From contig ML133387.1 of NCBI GenBank assembly GCA_003864495.1, forward strand, positions 1,797,905-1,861,904: a stretch of DNA of 64,000 nt, given 5' to 3'. The translations under genes and the position numbers were made by a program. Origin of the DNA: Nemopilema nomurai. Lineage: Eukaryota; Cnidaria; Scyphozoa; Rhizostomeae; Rhizostomatidae. The notes under the pieces are model-generated. The model was not told where the DNA came from, did no database searches, and saw only the letters and a list, made by a program, of their open reading frames with translations. Position 1 is the first letter of the stretch. Every line of letters starts with the position of its first letter. This document shows positions 43,626 through 57,377 of this stretch, in pieces.

Positions 43626-45873
43626 TTTTTACCCTGTTCTTTTTAATGTATGTCATATATTTTGTTCGCATACCTTCTCATTATCTTAATATATTCAAAT
43701 CATTATATTATTGGGTATTGAAGACGTCATAGATCATAATTGCTCTTAGCTTTCCTTTCTTTCGAAAGAAACATGATATGGTCTAGATGGTAGAGCCCCG
43801 TGTTCCTTTATTACTAGATACACACCTCTTTTAGTTTGCACCCTCGAATCATGTCCTGATAGAGATAACGTACCTGACTGTTTGACCCTGAAATCGATTC
43901 CTCCTCATTCTGTAAAGGTTATCACCATTTGACCTTTTACAAGCTGCCAACATTCCAGTCTTGTAAATGCTACTGTTTTTTGAAATCGTTCAACATGACA
44001 TGTGCAAAAAATTAAAATCGAAAAGTACCCTGCGCAAAAAGAAAGGCGAGTGGTATTTCAGAAAAAATGCCCGGACAAAAAATAGAACAGGCATGAAAGG
44101 AAAGAGTTTCATCTTGTTGAGTCCCTAGTTCTATGCGCCCATGGACCAAAGCGTGGGGAACTCTTTTCCTTCTTGATCTGCAGTGAATTGGAGATCTTTC
44201 TGAAAGAGAAACGAGGCCTAGAAGGGAACCATTTGACTGGCGAATTAGCAGTACTGTACACAGGGTCAATATTAGTTAGGTAGTGACGAGAACGCCTTAT
44301 CCCTCTTGTGTGCAATGTTGTCAAAGACAATTCCTTCCAGTTGCCACTGTCAAGGGGCTTTGTTTTTGTTTGTTTCCTCGCTGAATTGGCTTTGGCAGGT
44401 TGTCGCATAGGCAAACGAGCGTCAATGGCCGAAGCAAAGACAAACGCCTCTTGAAATTCAACTAACGCGATTAATCCAGTTTCAATGAGGAATCATCTGT
44501 GGTTTCGTGAATTGCATGAACAATTTCGAGAATTCATATACCCCACCGAACCTGTAAAGTGAATCGAGAGGACGAGCGGCTCGCGCCCGCTGCGGTCAGT
44601 TGACACAATCACGGCGTGTCGTTATGCCGCGCGCTGAAAGTGATCCGCCTCGTGTCCTGCCCATTTCCTACGGGCTTTGCTGTGCAAATATTTGAATTCA
44701 GAGTCTGTTGATATCATATCGTCTGTTAGCAAATATTGGTTCTCTTCAATTTCTCTCTCTATGATTTGTAGTTATTAATTAGTATTAGATTTTCAACAGC
44801 CCGCCCTGTGACTTCCCTATTGTTGCCAATAACGTGAACCAAATTTGGCTTCAAGGCAAGTTGAAGGGAAGACAAAGATGTATAGGGCATATGCCTTTCA
44901 AATTTCAGCTTGGCTTGACACATCGTATTAACATATATATCTCATCCTTTCTCCTCAATGCCTTTAGTGGAGCTAAAACTGGCTCAATTGGTATAACGCA
45001 TGCTGAAAATCTTAAAAATCCAACAGCTATCTGTATCCTCATTCTAGTTATCCCCCTTGTCCTCCCTTAAGCACTGAGGGGTCTTTACCTATAGAAATTC
45101 AGCAACTGATTCCAGTTTGATCTTCTAGTGATACGTTGGTTAACCTGTATAAAAACGTTGTTTCAGGGATTGGGGCGAGGGGACAACTCTACCATTCCAT
45201 ATAGGGGTGCATTCGCAATAGATTTAGAATCAGTTTAGATTTCTCCAACAAGTTTAATGATTGCTGAACGTCGTATTTGTATCTCAAGGCCTTGATGCAC
45301 TGCCAGACAAATACCCTCTTTATTTGAGATTTCGATGTCCTTAGGTCTCCCACCCTTCATCTGATACACCATCTTCTATTCCACATTAAGACGCTTTCTA
45401 TACTAATTTCCGTTTCAGGTTGATTGAATAACATTTTCGTGCTGTTTGTCTCTTACCCACACCTTCGGTTAATTTATATAACGGCCTGCGCTTCGCTAAA
45501 TAGGCCTTTTCGATTCGGCACTGTTTCTGGAAGTTTCGTACTGAAAAGCTTTGGCCTTAACCATTGTAATAAGATTCCATAAAAAATTGAAAAATTCCCT
45601 TCACAGCCAAATGACGACTTTTTCCGCAAACACTGTTTGTTTTCGTCTGAATCTGTTGATTCAATTCTAAGGAATGACTATCGCAACTTTTCAAAAAGGA
45701 GCATGCCTCGACTTGAAGACGGCATGATTCCCAATTGAGGCTTAGGTGAATTACTAAAGTAAATTTAAGCAGAAAAGAATGAGCAGCCTGTTTATGAGAA
45801 GAAGAGAGTCGCTACCTCCTCATTTCTGTCCCTAATAAAGTTTCATTATTCGTTTATCTATTTCTACGTAGTA

Positions 45874-45926
45874 GGGGCGAGGATGTGGCCAAGTCACTTC
45901 CAGCGGATGACGATGCTCTGCTTGAG
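45874..45926 (+). other. Candidate small upstream exon (RGEDVAKSLPADDDALLE)
   Basis: An acceptor-like CTACGTAG or GTAGTAG precedes an open stretch encoding RGEDVAKSLPADDDALLE, and GAG|GTATGT is an excellent donor. It ends in phase 0, the same phase in which the exon at 47830 begins. It could therefore be a 5' exon of the coiled-coil gene, with the ATG at 47830 then being internal. No partner exon upstream was found, so this is tentative. Confidence 0.3.
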
Positions 45927-47829
45927 GTATGTTAACAGCTTAGATACCTTTCTTACGGCAGTGTTGAGCTGTTACCGTCTCTTCGTATCTGCTTAATGCT
46001 GCTAAATTGCCTGCGTTAATTAGAGATAAGCGTAGCTCGGCGTTAGATTTTTGAGGCTGTTATGGGGGTTTTAGAGGGTGAACTGAGGTCCTGAATCACA
46101 ATAGAAATAACAATTCGAACACAAGAAGAGCTTTTTGAAATCATGGAGGCAGTTGTTTTAGCAGTTTAAAACACTATCCGCTCTGGTTGGAAAATCCTGG
46201 CAACAACGAGAGAAGATACTTAGCAGGAACCAGATCTCTCGCTCTCTCTCTCCTTCTAAAGCCGGCGATAGTTTGAATGACCGGTCGAAAGTATCCAAGA
46301 GAAACCCGTCACTTGTTTCTATTATAGCAATGTCTCTCGGTATCTTAGCTTACGCTCTAAGTCTGACTTGTCTCTCGCCCCAATTAGGGGGAGGGGTTGG
46401 TGGGTATCCCACTCACCTTAGATCTAAGTCATTACTGACCCCTGCAACACGTCATAACTGATAGTTATTGCCTACTTCAGCTGCTTGTTGATCGACCTTT
46501 GCTGTACACGATAGCCAAGTTACCGACATGAAATGAACCGCCTCAAAGATTCTTTAACTACATAGGGGAGTATTTGGAGATATACACCCAAGTACCCAAG
46601 TGAAACCCTCTAAAGCAAGGAGAGTTCTAATACCAAGATATTATATCCATGTGAATGCTTCAACAGGGTAGTGAAATGCGAGCCTAATTCACGGGTATAT
46701 GTCGAGGCACGTTAACGAATCTTTCTCAAAGCCTTCTCATTAGGAGTCCTGCAAGCGGAACCGGATGCCAGTATCAGCGAAATGCCTCAATGCCATAACT
46801 TGAGTTTTATCTGTTAATATTGTTCTCTTTGCTAGCGTTGTTCCAACCTGAGTTTCGTTTCATGCGCGTTGTAGCATAAAGGGGATTCGCAGCCAGCAAA
46901 AGGCCGGTTAATATATTTTAGTCAACAACTTCTTACTACCTTGCTAGTCCAAAAATCATTAGACCATATTAAACAAACGCTACATTTTTGGATTTTGATG
47001 CAAAAACCGGTATTTTTCATTTCTTTTATTAATTTACAACCTAATTGTGTCAAGCTATATGGTGGACGTATCGTACTCCAATATTTTGTGATTCATTTGT
47101 TTCAACATCAACTTCATTTACTTCAACATTGAGTCAACTTCTCGTTTGAGATTGATACATTTGGAGCTTTTGAAATGGCCCGACATCTGCCTGTTTCCAT
47201 TCGAGGGCTGTTTCTGTCCGAGGCTGGCTTCTGTTGAATAAAATGCAGTTTAATGTTTGAATGAGCAGCAATGTCATCGGAGAGGTCATCAAACGGTTAC
47301 AAATGTGTTGCTCCCACTGAAATCACCAAATTTTCATCGCCACAATTTATTTCAAAAAAATTCTTCGAGTCGGTGCAGAGATATATAAGTTTTGATTTGT
47401 TTCAGACTTTTTTACAGTTGGATTGCAAAATTTTTATTTAGGCTACGAAAACAAGCGAAAATTTTATTATAACATCCTTCATCCTCAAATCATTTTTGTT
47501 AATTATACACCTTACACACCTTGCGAAACTGCTGCCCATTGTTCCGTGATGCAAATGTCGTCTATAAAGTGGCTTTAGGCCCAAGATGACCGCTAACACT
47601 AGAACGCCGGCTACCAGCCGCCATTGATAGAGGCCTGCTTCATTTGAAGAATCTTAATACGGAGGATTGTAGATGGCTCATTTCATTATCAGCCTTTGGA
47701 AAGGTTTTGAAAATAATATCCTTCTTGACAATGGGCAGCTCAGTTGCAGCTTGATTTGTTTCATATTTTCAATCTAGGCCGATTTGGAAGCAATAGGAGC
47801 CGTTTGGCCAAAGCTTTGATTATCTAAAG

Positions 47830-50800
47830 ATGGATAAACCCGCAACACCTAAGAAGAAAGGCAACAAGCTCATGCGAAAGTTTTTCAGATGGAAGCCAGA
47901 TAAGACGAAGACAGCGGAAAATAAGAGAGATAAGCAGAGTACCAAAGTGAGTTCTGTTTATTTTGATGTAGCACCCTGGTTTATCTGTGTCAGTACTCTA
48001 CCACACCGTGCCATAGTCGCTTCACCTCAGATCGTGGGGCATTTGTAAACATAAACAAATCGAGGTAAATGTTTTGAAGGTCAATGCGATAGCGGACCAG
48101 TCAGAGATTAGGGATAGCGTCTTTTGCTGGGTATGTTGCCTGTGTATTTTGCAGACGTTTTCGGCTCAGGTAGAGCTTGCTGTATCGCATTTCTTGCGAA
48201 CTTCAAGCAAGCATTATTTCCTGAACTGTAGATGGACGTGAACACAGAAAATTAATTCTCGAGCTTTTTCAAAAATCGCGGCTACGACTAGAAAGACGCG
48301 GATATTAGCATTCGTGGTCTGTTTTAACAGCAACACTTTAGTTCCTTGTATCATTGCATGCAGGACCCAATGCATCGCGCAGTTGAAATCGATGCCCTTT
48401 CAAATAATGTTTACTATGCAGACTCTTAATTTATGTCCCTGGTTGCCTTCATTACCATTCATGCTTGTTCGATGTTCTCCTTTAACCTTGCATTGTGTTG
48501 CAATCACATTATGTTATGATGCTGCAAGCACGTTTGGAGGTTATCGCAGCTCAGAGAATCCCAAGGTCATGTTCACTGCAGCAACGAATCTTGCCAGCGA
48601 CTATATCCGCGACAGGATTAGTACTGCAATACGAGCAATTACTGCACCAGTTCTAGAAAAACCAGTTATTAGTATAAATGCCCAAGGTCCTAGTTGGTCG
48701 TCCCTCTTGCCCTCCCCACCACCCCCTCCCCCTTAAAGAACTGCTAGTCTAATACAAAGAATATTGATAGGGGCGGGTGGGGGTGTAACTAAGTTACACA
48801 AGGGAAGATGTTTGGTTTTCTAAGTAGCTTTCATAGTGATTATAGCTGCAATTTGAAATTTTAGAATAGTATGAGCCCCCTGTAATATGACGTAACAGTT
48901 CAATTGCCACATCTCAGACTAGATCTATTTCTTTCTAATTAATGCGTTATCCACAATCTCAGTACCACTTCAATTACAATCTTTTTTTAACCAGAGAGAG
49001 GTCTTACATCACTTTTTGCATTGCGGTATAACACATGCCTTCGGTCAAATCTTTTTAAAAGCAATGATATTGCCGATAAAATACAAAGTTCAAACTTATG
49101 GATCTGACGTGGAATCTTGCTATTCCTTGGCATGCCTGTATTTCATTTTCCGAGTCTTGTTATTTATCAAAAATAAATCAGCTTGTATAGTACCCAGAAC
49201 GATGCTCAGAGGCCACCACTAACCTTATAACACAACCAATTTATATTAACTGGCTAAGGCAGTCAGTTTTCGATTCAGTGCCGCAGTAAACGTTATTAGC
49301 TGCGCAGGTTGCTTTTGCAGTTCGTGAGGCTTCTGCGAGGCCGAGCATTTTCATTGAATTTAAATTTACGTTTACATCAATCTGCAACTGCGATTCACTT
49401 GCTAGCTGCGATTTCAATTCAAATGCATCCCTTTTCTCTGCTTGATTCCGATTGAGTGGGCCGTCTTTGACTTGAATATCTAGGCATACGTCGTCTATAG
49501 GCACACTGTTAGGCCTCTCCTTCTGTGCAACTATTCTCTTGTTTTGCTTCGCTTTATATGCTGGATACCGCTTTCCTTGGACGTTCGTAGGAGGAAAATT
49601 AATAATCTGTCTTGTTTTAAAAGCTCGTTGATAAATGGTGTCTTGTTGCGATATTGTCCTTTGCTGTCCCTTGCTTTACAAATTGCCATTGGCAAATCTT
49701 GTTGTTATTTTCTGTTGATGGCTCAGTGTGGACTACGTTTGATTCTTGCATATGCAAATTCCCCTTCCTATTGGGATTCAACTGCACCTTGAAAAATCTT
49801 ATTCGACTTCTACTGTTAAACCAATTTTGCCTCCTTGTTTTTATCGGATGGCTTTCTTTTTGTCTTGTTTTCTTCAACCTGATGAAATTCCCTTCAGAAA
49901 GCTTTAGTTTCAAACGTCGCGCATCTTTTCCGCGTTTGAGACGAAGAAAACGCGAAAGACAGGAACAGCTGTTGTGTCCCGGTTGTCAGCTCAGAGTGGT
50001 CATGTATGCGCTATGCCAAGATTTGTACAAATAAGGGATGACCGAACCGAACATCTGTTAATAACGGGAAACCTACTTCATGGAAGGAAAATTTCAGGTA
50101 CAAGTCACTAATAAGTGGCATAATATCTGCTCTCGAAGCTGGCTCCTCTTTCTTGAGTCAGAGCACTAAAATGTATTCCGTTAGAGATTCCTTTTTTTGG
50201 GTGTGAAGACAATCGCCCTCATCGTAGCTCGCCCTCTAATTTTGATCGATGTGCTAACGCTCTCCGATAGCCAGTTGCCATGAAGCATAATTGTGGCCTT
50301 GTCCTGAAGGCCTACTTCATTGGTGGTACAAATTTGCGGCGATGTAAGGCCAAACGAGGTCAGGGCAGCGCTTGGAATGTTGGTCGGGTTGGAGCGGAAG
50401 CGGCAAACTAGTTGCGGTGAAGCGGAAAGCGTGGGTTCTTTGCCGTTGGGTTTGAACGCGTTCTGCCTTCAGTGTGAATGGGCTTTGTTATTGAGATAAC
50501 AGTAGCAGCCGTTCAATTCATTGGTGCCACCCGCCTGAACTCACCTCGATATCAGGCCTTTATTAATCTCATAAAGCTCTCTAAGTCAAATCATTTTCTT
50601 ATCTACCACGATGGGACGCAACCGCGAGGGCTTCAATTCTACTGTACTGTCGTCTTGGAAGTAAATGAAAATGTGGACTTCAATTGAACTGGGCTTTTAA
50701 CCGTTGCGTCACTGATGCCTATGGAAACTAAACAGGAGACTGGAATTTCTATCTCCACAGCAAAAAACTACTTTAGGTTATTGGCAATGTGACAGATCTG

Positions 50801-53800
50801 ACACTGGGCGATTTCAGTTGTTACATCAAGAGTAATTAAGAATGTAATCTAATACAGAGATTCTTTTTGGTTACAATTCTCAAAAACTGAGAGTATTTGA
50901 GCCATCAGTTCTAAAAGTCAACGGTTTCTGTTTGAAGAGCCAAATGGCCCTTGGGCACATTTATGTGGAACTCAGTATTTTCTGGGACTTTTTAAAGGGT
51001 CTTTTATGAGTTTCTTAAAAGGAAATCCAGTAGCACACGAGAACGCGGTTTTTAAAACCATCATCTTTGAAGCCCGGTTTCATTATTACTGGTAGCAGAC
51101 CTAACAGTCCTTATGGGTTTAGTCTTGTTTGTCCGGTATCTTCTTTTGCGTACAATCAAGCCCGGACTCCTATTTCAAAAGAACCAGGTACATCATTCCC
51201 ACAACTTGTTCCAGGTTGATAAATGAAACAATTCACTATTTTCATATACTTAAATTTCATTGAGCCTTTTCAATAATGAACACCAGAGTTTACAGCAGTG
51301 CTGCTGGTCTCGTCATTCCTAGCAACCTGATGACGTAGGCAACATCAAAGCACCAAAACGTGGCTGCCATTCGCATCCTTTTATGGTTGCCCTGAAAACA
51401 GTTCGCGTGCGTCTAAGAGTCCCACTAATCAATACGCAGAAGTATTAAATAGGATCGGAGACGCTTCTTCAATAGAGCTGGTCGTTTAACGCAGTAAACA
51501 TTTATTGAAAAGGTCTGTATAGAATATGTTTACTATGTAGAACGTGCTTGTCAAAATGACAAGTTTAGAAATCATCATTTAAATAGACCAACCTGCAATA
51601 GTGATTAATCCATTCAGCCCAGTCTTTGTAAACTATGGCAGACTGTTCTTCGCTAAGAATCAACAAAGACGCTTGTGGCTGCCTCACACACATAATCAGC
51701 TCTCTGCACAAAACACATCGGTAAGAAACTGTTTTCAACTTAGACATAAGCAACTATGGGGTTTTCTCATAGATTTGTTATTCTTCTATTATAACTTCTA
51801 TACGTTTGAAAAGCCCTAGTTATTGAACGAGGACTGTAGGCTTTACAACTGGCTGTAAACTTTCTTATTCGCGTGCATAACTTAGGCATGGAAGCGTTTT
51901 GTTTTTTAATCACCATGTGAAGTACTTCAAAATATATCTTTATGTTTACATGCGAAGTATTCGGCACTGCAGTCTTCGTGCCTCAACCTTGGGCAAGCCG
52001 TATTACACATGTTTTATTCATCATTCATTCCCCTGAATTCTTAGTGAATTTTGCCCAGCTTCTTTTCATAATGCATCGAAGGATTCCTCTTTTCTTCTTT
52101 CCTTTCAATCTTATCTCTTATCACGATCAAATCAGCACAATGCTTCTTAGTAACAGCTTCGCCGTGTTTAACACAACAGGGAATTCACACTTGCAAGTAT
52201 TTTCACACCTTGTTATGCCACATCGTCTGTAATTTATCACCAGTTTGTTTTCGCTTCTAGTATTTCCTTAGCCATGTATAAACGGACAATTTGTGCTTGG
52301 AACTACTCCTGAGAATTTTCAGAGTGCATTCTAGTTTGTGTCGCATTATCTCCACAAATGCTTCGCAGTGGAGATTGTAAAGCATCGAAGAGGTAGAGAT
52401 TCACACTTTCCTATCCATGCTCAAAGGGAACTGAGAACGTTTCGAAAGGTTGCTTAATAGAACCTTTCTTTTAGATAATTAACATTATAACATAATCTAG
52501 CATTTCCAGCTACGACGGCCCAGGCAGGCAAAGGAAGGGCCTAACCGTATTCAACTTAGTACGGTTCCAAATAGAACTAGTCCAATGTAAATTCTGACAT
52601 GATCATGTCAAAGTGAAGTCTTATTGATCAAGTACCAGAGCTTACATCTACAACTCTTTCTCTGTGGCTGGGGCATTCTTTGTGAAAGGTCTCTATGCAA
52701 AAGTCAAGGACAAAATTCCGCACACTAAGGCACTTAGCTCTACTGTTATTCCCGGGCTGTTTCAGGGAAAGCTTTGTATGTGCCTTAAGGTTGAGGAAGC
52801 CACAAACGTTTTGTCCATTAAAACGTATGGAGCTGTGGTTAAAAGAATGATTTCTGAGAAAAACGTTTTAGATAATGTTTCAATGCAAAGATGATTATCC
52901 TTTCCCCCACGTTTTATCAAGGCCACGCTCGCAATGCCCAAGGTACATGGCGTGTGCACGGGAAACTCTGTTTCTAGAGTTCCCATCCATGTGAGACAAT
53001 TTGTGACAAGCCCCTGGTGTTTTGTGCCGCTTATGAAAGTTTCTTTTGCTACCTAACACGTGTGGAGCTGTATTCTAAGTCAACCTCACTGCCATGTAGA
53101 TGATGATAATGAGGCTGGGAGCCTTTCTCAGAGAATCTTTGCTTTCAGTTAACAGGCACAGTCACATTTAGCATCCCGGTCTTCCAATCTGGACCATTCA
53201 TTGCCTCTTAGGCCCTTTCCAAAACGTGGCTTGCTCGTAGCAGGCCATCGATTGAATGTGTAGTTTTTACACACGCAAGTACCAGGCTAAGTAACGACAG
53301 CTCCTGAAGGGTTTTGCTTGTTATTTTATTTTACGTGTCGTCGTAAGCTTGCGTTGATATGGCCATGCTCTGTTTGCATAACTTTGAGGCTGTTATTCAG
53401 CGGTAACAATCCTTGTTTGAAATACCAGTCTTGGGATCCGCTTTGATCATTCTGCACACAACTACTAATCGGGGTCACTGAACTTGGAGGCTGCAGATGG
53501 AATTCGTCATTGTGCTGGCATAGCTTCGCCAAGGTTGTATTTCAGTTGGATTTTTGTGGCCCCGAAGCTGTCGCGGCAATACTAAACTCATTTGTGATCT
53601 GGAATGTTTGGCTTGTTCGCACTGAACAACAAATCTTTTACAAGATTAGTGTTTCACCTTCATTTGTGCATAGTAATCGTTTGGGGGACTCCAGACCACG
53701 ATGTCCAAACATCAACTCTGTGCCCGAATCAGCATACGAACGATGATGGATTCGAAAATGAAGACGGTGGTACATTAATGTAGTATCGACGGTCCTAATT

Positions 53801-56614
53801 TGGAATTGTCCGAATTCACATAAGTATACGACTAGTTCTCCTGGCGGAAACAAGGTAGCTATTGATAAATGCATACGTGCAGATTATCTTTTAACTTTGG
53901 CGACATCGAGCTATGTTCAAAAGATATGGTTCTGAATTCTGAGACTGTACTCCTAATAGAGGGCAGTTTTTAAATTGATGGATTCCTTTCGGTTTGTCTC
54001 AAGGATCAGTGAAGGACCAGTTGTTGTATTTGTTCCTTCAAGCCTTTTCTGCACATTTGTCTTTGCCTTGGCGTGTATTACTACGACTCCATAGCTACTC
54101 GTCTAAATAGCGATTTCAGGCAAATGCCCATTTGCAATTATAGCACTGACCCGTGTTATCTTCTAAATATCTGGAGCATCCTCTGATTTTTGCGAGCAGG
54201 TCTCCCTGACCATTAGAAATCCAGCTACTTTCCGTAGTGAAATTATGCCAGTGCTCAAATGTCACTGATATTCAGTGGCAAGTCATCAGGGTGGGAAGGA
54301 GTACGATAGTGAAGCTGGTTTATGAGAAACCTTTCACTTTAGCATTGATCGAACTGCAATCCTTTTGTTTTCCAAATTATCAACTAGACAGATATGAGGA
54401 CAAGCATTATTAGTTTACTGTGCGCCAATCATTCAACGTAATAGTACCAAACATAACTATCATTTCTGTTCAGCAGCTGCATTTTAGATGTTTATTGTGA
54501 AAGTGTAAGAGATGCAATCGACTTTTGAGGAAACTTAGCTAATTTATCGTCTTGATGTAATAATATTTCTTCTTCGCAGTTCATTTGACCAATTTCGTGC
54601 TTTTTTCTTTCAGAGTCGCAGTCGCCAGCCATTAACTGACGTAGACGAAGATTCTTGGGAACGCATACGAAATATGGAACAGACAAGGCAGATTTCTGCA
54701 ATGAAAAACCATATTACGAAATTGCAGTCAAAGTTAGATACTTTTGAGAACCACAACAATAACAAAAACAATAACACAGAGACTCTTAAATCGCCGGGTA
54801 GCTCGGATAAAGAGGGTGGAGGTGCGCAAAAAATGCCACAGAAATCTGAAAAGTTCACTGAGAGAAGTCGTAAATTGACGATTCCTGATGAAGATTCTCA
54901 GGACAGTGGTGAAGAGATTCTCGTCTACGTTGATGAAGAAGAATCTAACCCCCGGGAAGGCTCGAGCCGAGATTTCAGCCCACCGATTAAGGTAGCAGCT
55001 CCCAATGCCATCGAGATGAACTCAAATGACTCTTCGGGCTCAGCACCGGGGGTGAAAGATCCCACCTTAGAGAAAAAGTCAGACACCTCTGAAGAGGAAG
55101 TCGCTTGTGCCACTGAAGGTCCCAGTTATCTCCAGAGCAGTTCTGAAGAAATAGAAGACGGCATTTCTCAAGATGATGCTATACCCGGAAAGTTATTTGA
55201 TTCTAAAACGGGTGTTGATGACGCAGCTGAAGATGAGACTGAAGATGAACTACCGAATAAACAAATTCAAATTGATTCGTCAGAGCAAGGGAATACAGGT
55301 TTTGTTGCCAGCGAATTTGAAAATAGAGATGGAAGCCGTTCTGTTGAGAATCTCTCAAACGACAAAGCTATGGGCACTGAAGATGCAATAAGCTTTGGAG
55401 TAGGTGGGTCAGATGAATCGATTTGCGAGGTCGATTCACCGAGGGACTATTCCGAGGCTAGGAGGGGCTTGCAGGATGACAATGCTGATTTGACTATGAT
55501 TAACGTGGAGCTGAGAGGCCGCATCACAGATTTAGAGGAACAAGTGTGGCTAGCAGCTGAGGATAAGCGGAACATGCAGGCGATGCTGGAAGTGCAAAAA
55601 GAGCGTGCTCTAAAGAACCTAGCCTTTAAATTTCAGGATATCAACAAGAAAACGCTTTGTGAATTGAAGGGGATATTTGAATACCGTTTGCAGGAGTTGA
55701 ATGAAGAGAAGTTGAAGCTGCAAGAAAAACTTGATAATCACAGGTGTGGCCAGGCTCAAGGCACCCAACTGTGCCAAAATTGCGTCACTCGTGAAAGTGA
55801 CGTTCAAATGACTGCCAAGAAATGTACGAAGCTTGCCGAAGAGAACACGGTTTTGAAGAAGCGGTGTCGAAAACTGAGTGGCGATCTTGGGAAAGTCAAG
55901 AAAGCTATCGGTGCCTTGCAAGTAGCTGAAGAGAATTTGGTCAATGAAAAAGGCACGCAGACAGAATGTTTTGTCAAGTTACAAGATGCTGCCACGCAAT
56001 GCCAGGGATCCCTCGAAACCTCAATTTATGACTTACATGATGACGTCAAGGCCATTGCTGCAAGTGTGACCTCGTTATCAAGCCACTTTCTAGTTGAACA
56101 GAAGCACTGGGTGGACAATAGTTGCAGTCAGTCCTTCTCAGATGACAGTCCAAGTCATACAATTATGGAGAATGAAGAATTAAGGGACGGGATCCCGCAG
56201 GCATCCGCGGGAAAGGCTTCCTCGGAGCATGATGCCACTGACCTAGAGGACGATGGGATTGTGAGTTGTTCGGAGAACTCATGCAGCAGCGAGAAAAGTG
56301 GGGATTCGCAAACGGAAGGGTCAAAGAGCTCCACGAGGCTTACTGATGATGTAGACTCTGGATTTTTTAGTAATGACATCTCCGAATATGAAATCGATAA
56401 ACATCTTGATAAAATCCACGAGAAATACACGAGAATAAGTGCTGAGCTAGACGATTACGAGAAGTCGAAGTTACGGCTAGATCGCCTCGAAAGCAAGCCG
56501 AAGCCGTGGAGCATTCCAGCAACAATGTTTGAGCTAGACCCCGAGATAATGCAAATGGTTGCAGATGTGAACAGGCAATATGATGAGTACTTTAAAAAGA
56601 AGGTCGTCCTGTGA
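47830..56614 (+). CDS. Acidic coiled-coil protein with TQT motif, not recognised
   Basis: Two exons are supported: 47830-47946 (39 codons, donor AAA|GTGAGT) and 54614-56614 (acceptor TTTCTTTCAG), both phase 0, giving about 705 aa. More phase-0 exons could hide in the 6.7-kb intron. The N-terminus is strongly basic (KKKGNKLMRKFFRWKPDK). Residues about 60-330 are Ser/Asp/Glu-rich and look disordered. About 330-480 has heptad-like Leu/Glu/Lys pattern typical of coiled coil (LRGRITDLEEQV, LKLQEKLD). Cysteines cluster in the middle (CGQAQGTQLCQNC). GTQTE at 486-490 and ATQC at 499-502 resemble dynein-light-chain (LC8) binding motifs. The C-terminus is FELDPEIMQMVADVNRQYDE. No signal peptide or membrane segment is seen, so it is probably cytoplasmic. 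I do not know its family; a scaffold or cytoskeletal adaptor is a guess. Confidence 0.72.
47947..54613 (+). other. Long intron of the coiled-coil gene (6.7 kb)
   Basis: Bounded by a good donor (AAA|GTGAGT) and a good acceptor (TTTCTTTCAG). No further exon could be proved. Open frames at 48314-48736, 49654-50034 and 51601-51819 on the plus strand, and at 49241-49504 on the minus strand, have no domain. The frame at 51601 is followed by a donor-like CG|GTAAGA but has no convincing protein. Confidence 0.45.
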
Positions 56615-56758
56615 ATAGCCTGTAAAAATGATTGACATAATCACTTGTTTGACGACGTAGTATTCCTAATGACGTAGAAAATTAGTTATTGTATTGTGAA
56701 TACAGATTATTGAGATATCTACTAGACACATGACACTTCAGAGTTTCTAGAGGATCAT

Positions 56759-56764
56759 AATAAA
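56759..56764 (+). terminator. Poly(A) signal AATAAA for the coiled-coil gene
   Basis: A canonical hexamer about 145 bp after the TGA stop at 56612-56614, followed by T-rich sequence. Spacing is typical for an animal 3' untranslated region. Confidence 0.65.
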
Positions 56765-57213
56765 GTTGCATTATGTTCTTCAATACATAGTGATGTTTCA
56801 TTTCTGTTATTCAAAATTACTAGCACAATCTTTGCCTTCACATTTGTTGTGTCATCGCGGTTTCGAAATGTCGCCATTAACAGCTGACAAAACTCCACGA
56901 TACCCTGAATCCATTTCAATGATTAATCAGACCTTAGGCCAATTAGAATCACTCTTGAAGCTGCATTGCCCTATGTCTTCCAATTCATATTTAAAATATA
57001 TTTCTGTAAAGCATTTCCAGTGAATGTCCCAATCTTTATTTTGGCAACCGGAGATGGTGCTTCTCTCTAAAGTGAAAGACTGCATAGCTACTGAGAAAAC
57101 TAGACACTTCGAAGTCTGCGTTGTGTCCATGACTAAAGAACAAATTCGAATTTTTAAGGCTTAACGAATATGGGCCTACTCACAAGGCTATTGAGCCATA
57201 GAACCATCGTTTT
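56765..57213. other. Convergent intergenic spacer
   Basis: About 450 bp between the poly(A) hexamers of the coiled-coil gene (+) and the chitinase (-). It shows no coding feature. Confidence 0.45.
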
Positions 57214-57219
57214 TTTATT
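57214..57219 (-). terminator. Poly(A) signal for the chitinase gene (AATAAA on minus)
   Basis: TTTATT on the plus strand reads AATAAA on the minus strand, about 160 bp beyond the chitinase stop codon. Confidence 0.45.
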
Positions 57220-57377
57220 AATTCTTATTTGTATCACATTAGAATATTGGCAGTTAGACAGACAGAGAGATTAAAGCAAATTGTCTCTAAAGCTTCAATA
57301 TGAAGGAATGCATATAGCATCAAGCTACACACTATTACTCAGCAATACTTTTAACTGGAAACAGAACAATTGCTTCG

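Larger units (their letters stand above)
41902..47829. other. Gene-poor region between SLC30A7 and the coiled-coil gene
   Basis: No gene can be supported. Notable content is a degenerate ATGTC repeat (43370-43625), a locally GC-rich patch near 44565-44665 that could be a promoter, and a possible small exon at 45874-45926. Minus-strand frames at 44012-44414 show no domain. Confidence 0.45.

Noticed and set aside
49241..49504. Minus-strand 87-codon frame (NQAEKRDAFELKSQLASE)
   Set aside because: It reads somewhat protein-like, but no domain, splice partner or transcript signal supports it inside the coiled-coil gene intron.
54925..56430. Minus-strand frames opposite the coiled-coil exon
   Set aside because: They are shadows of a 2-kb plus-strand exon with consistent amino-acid composition and a good acceptor.
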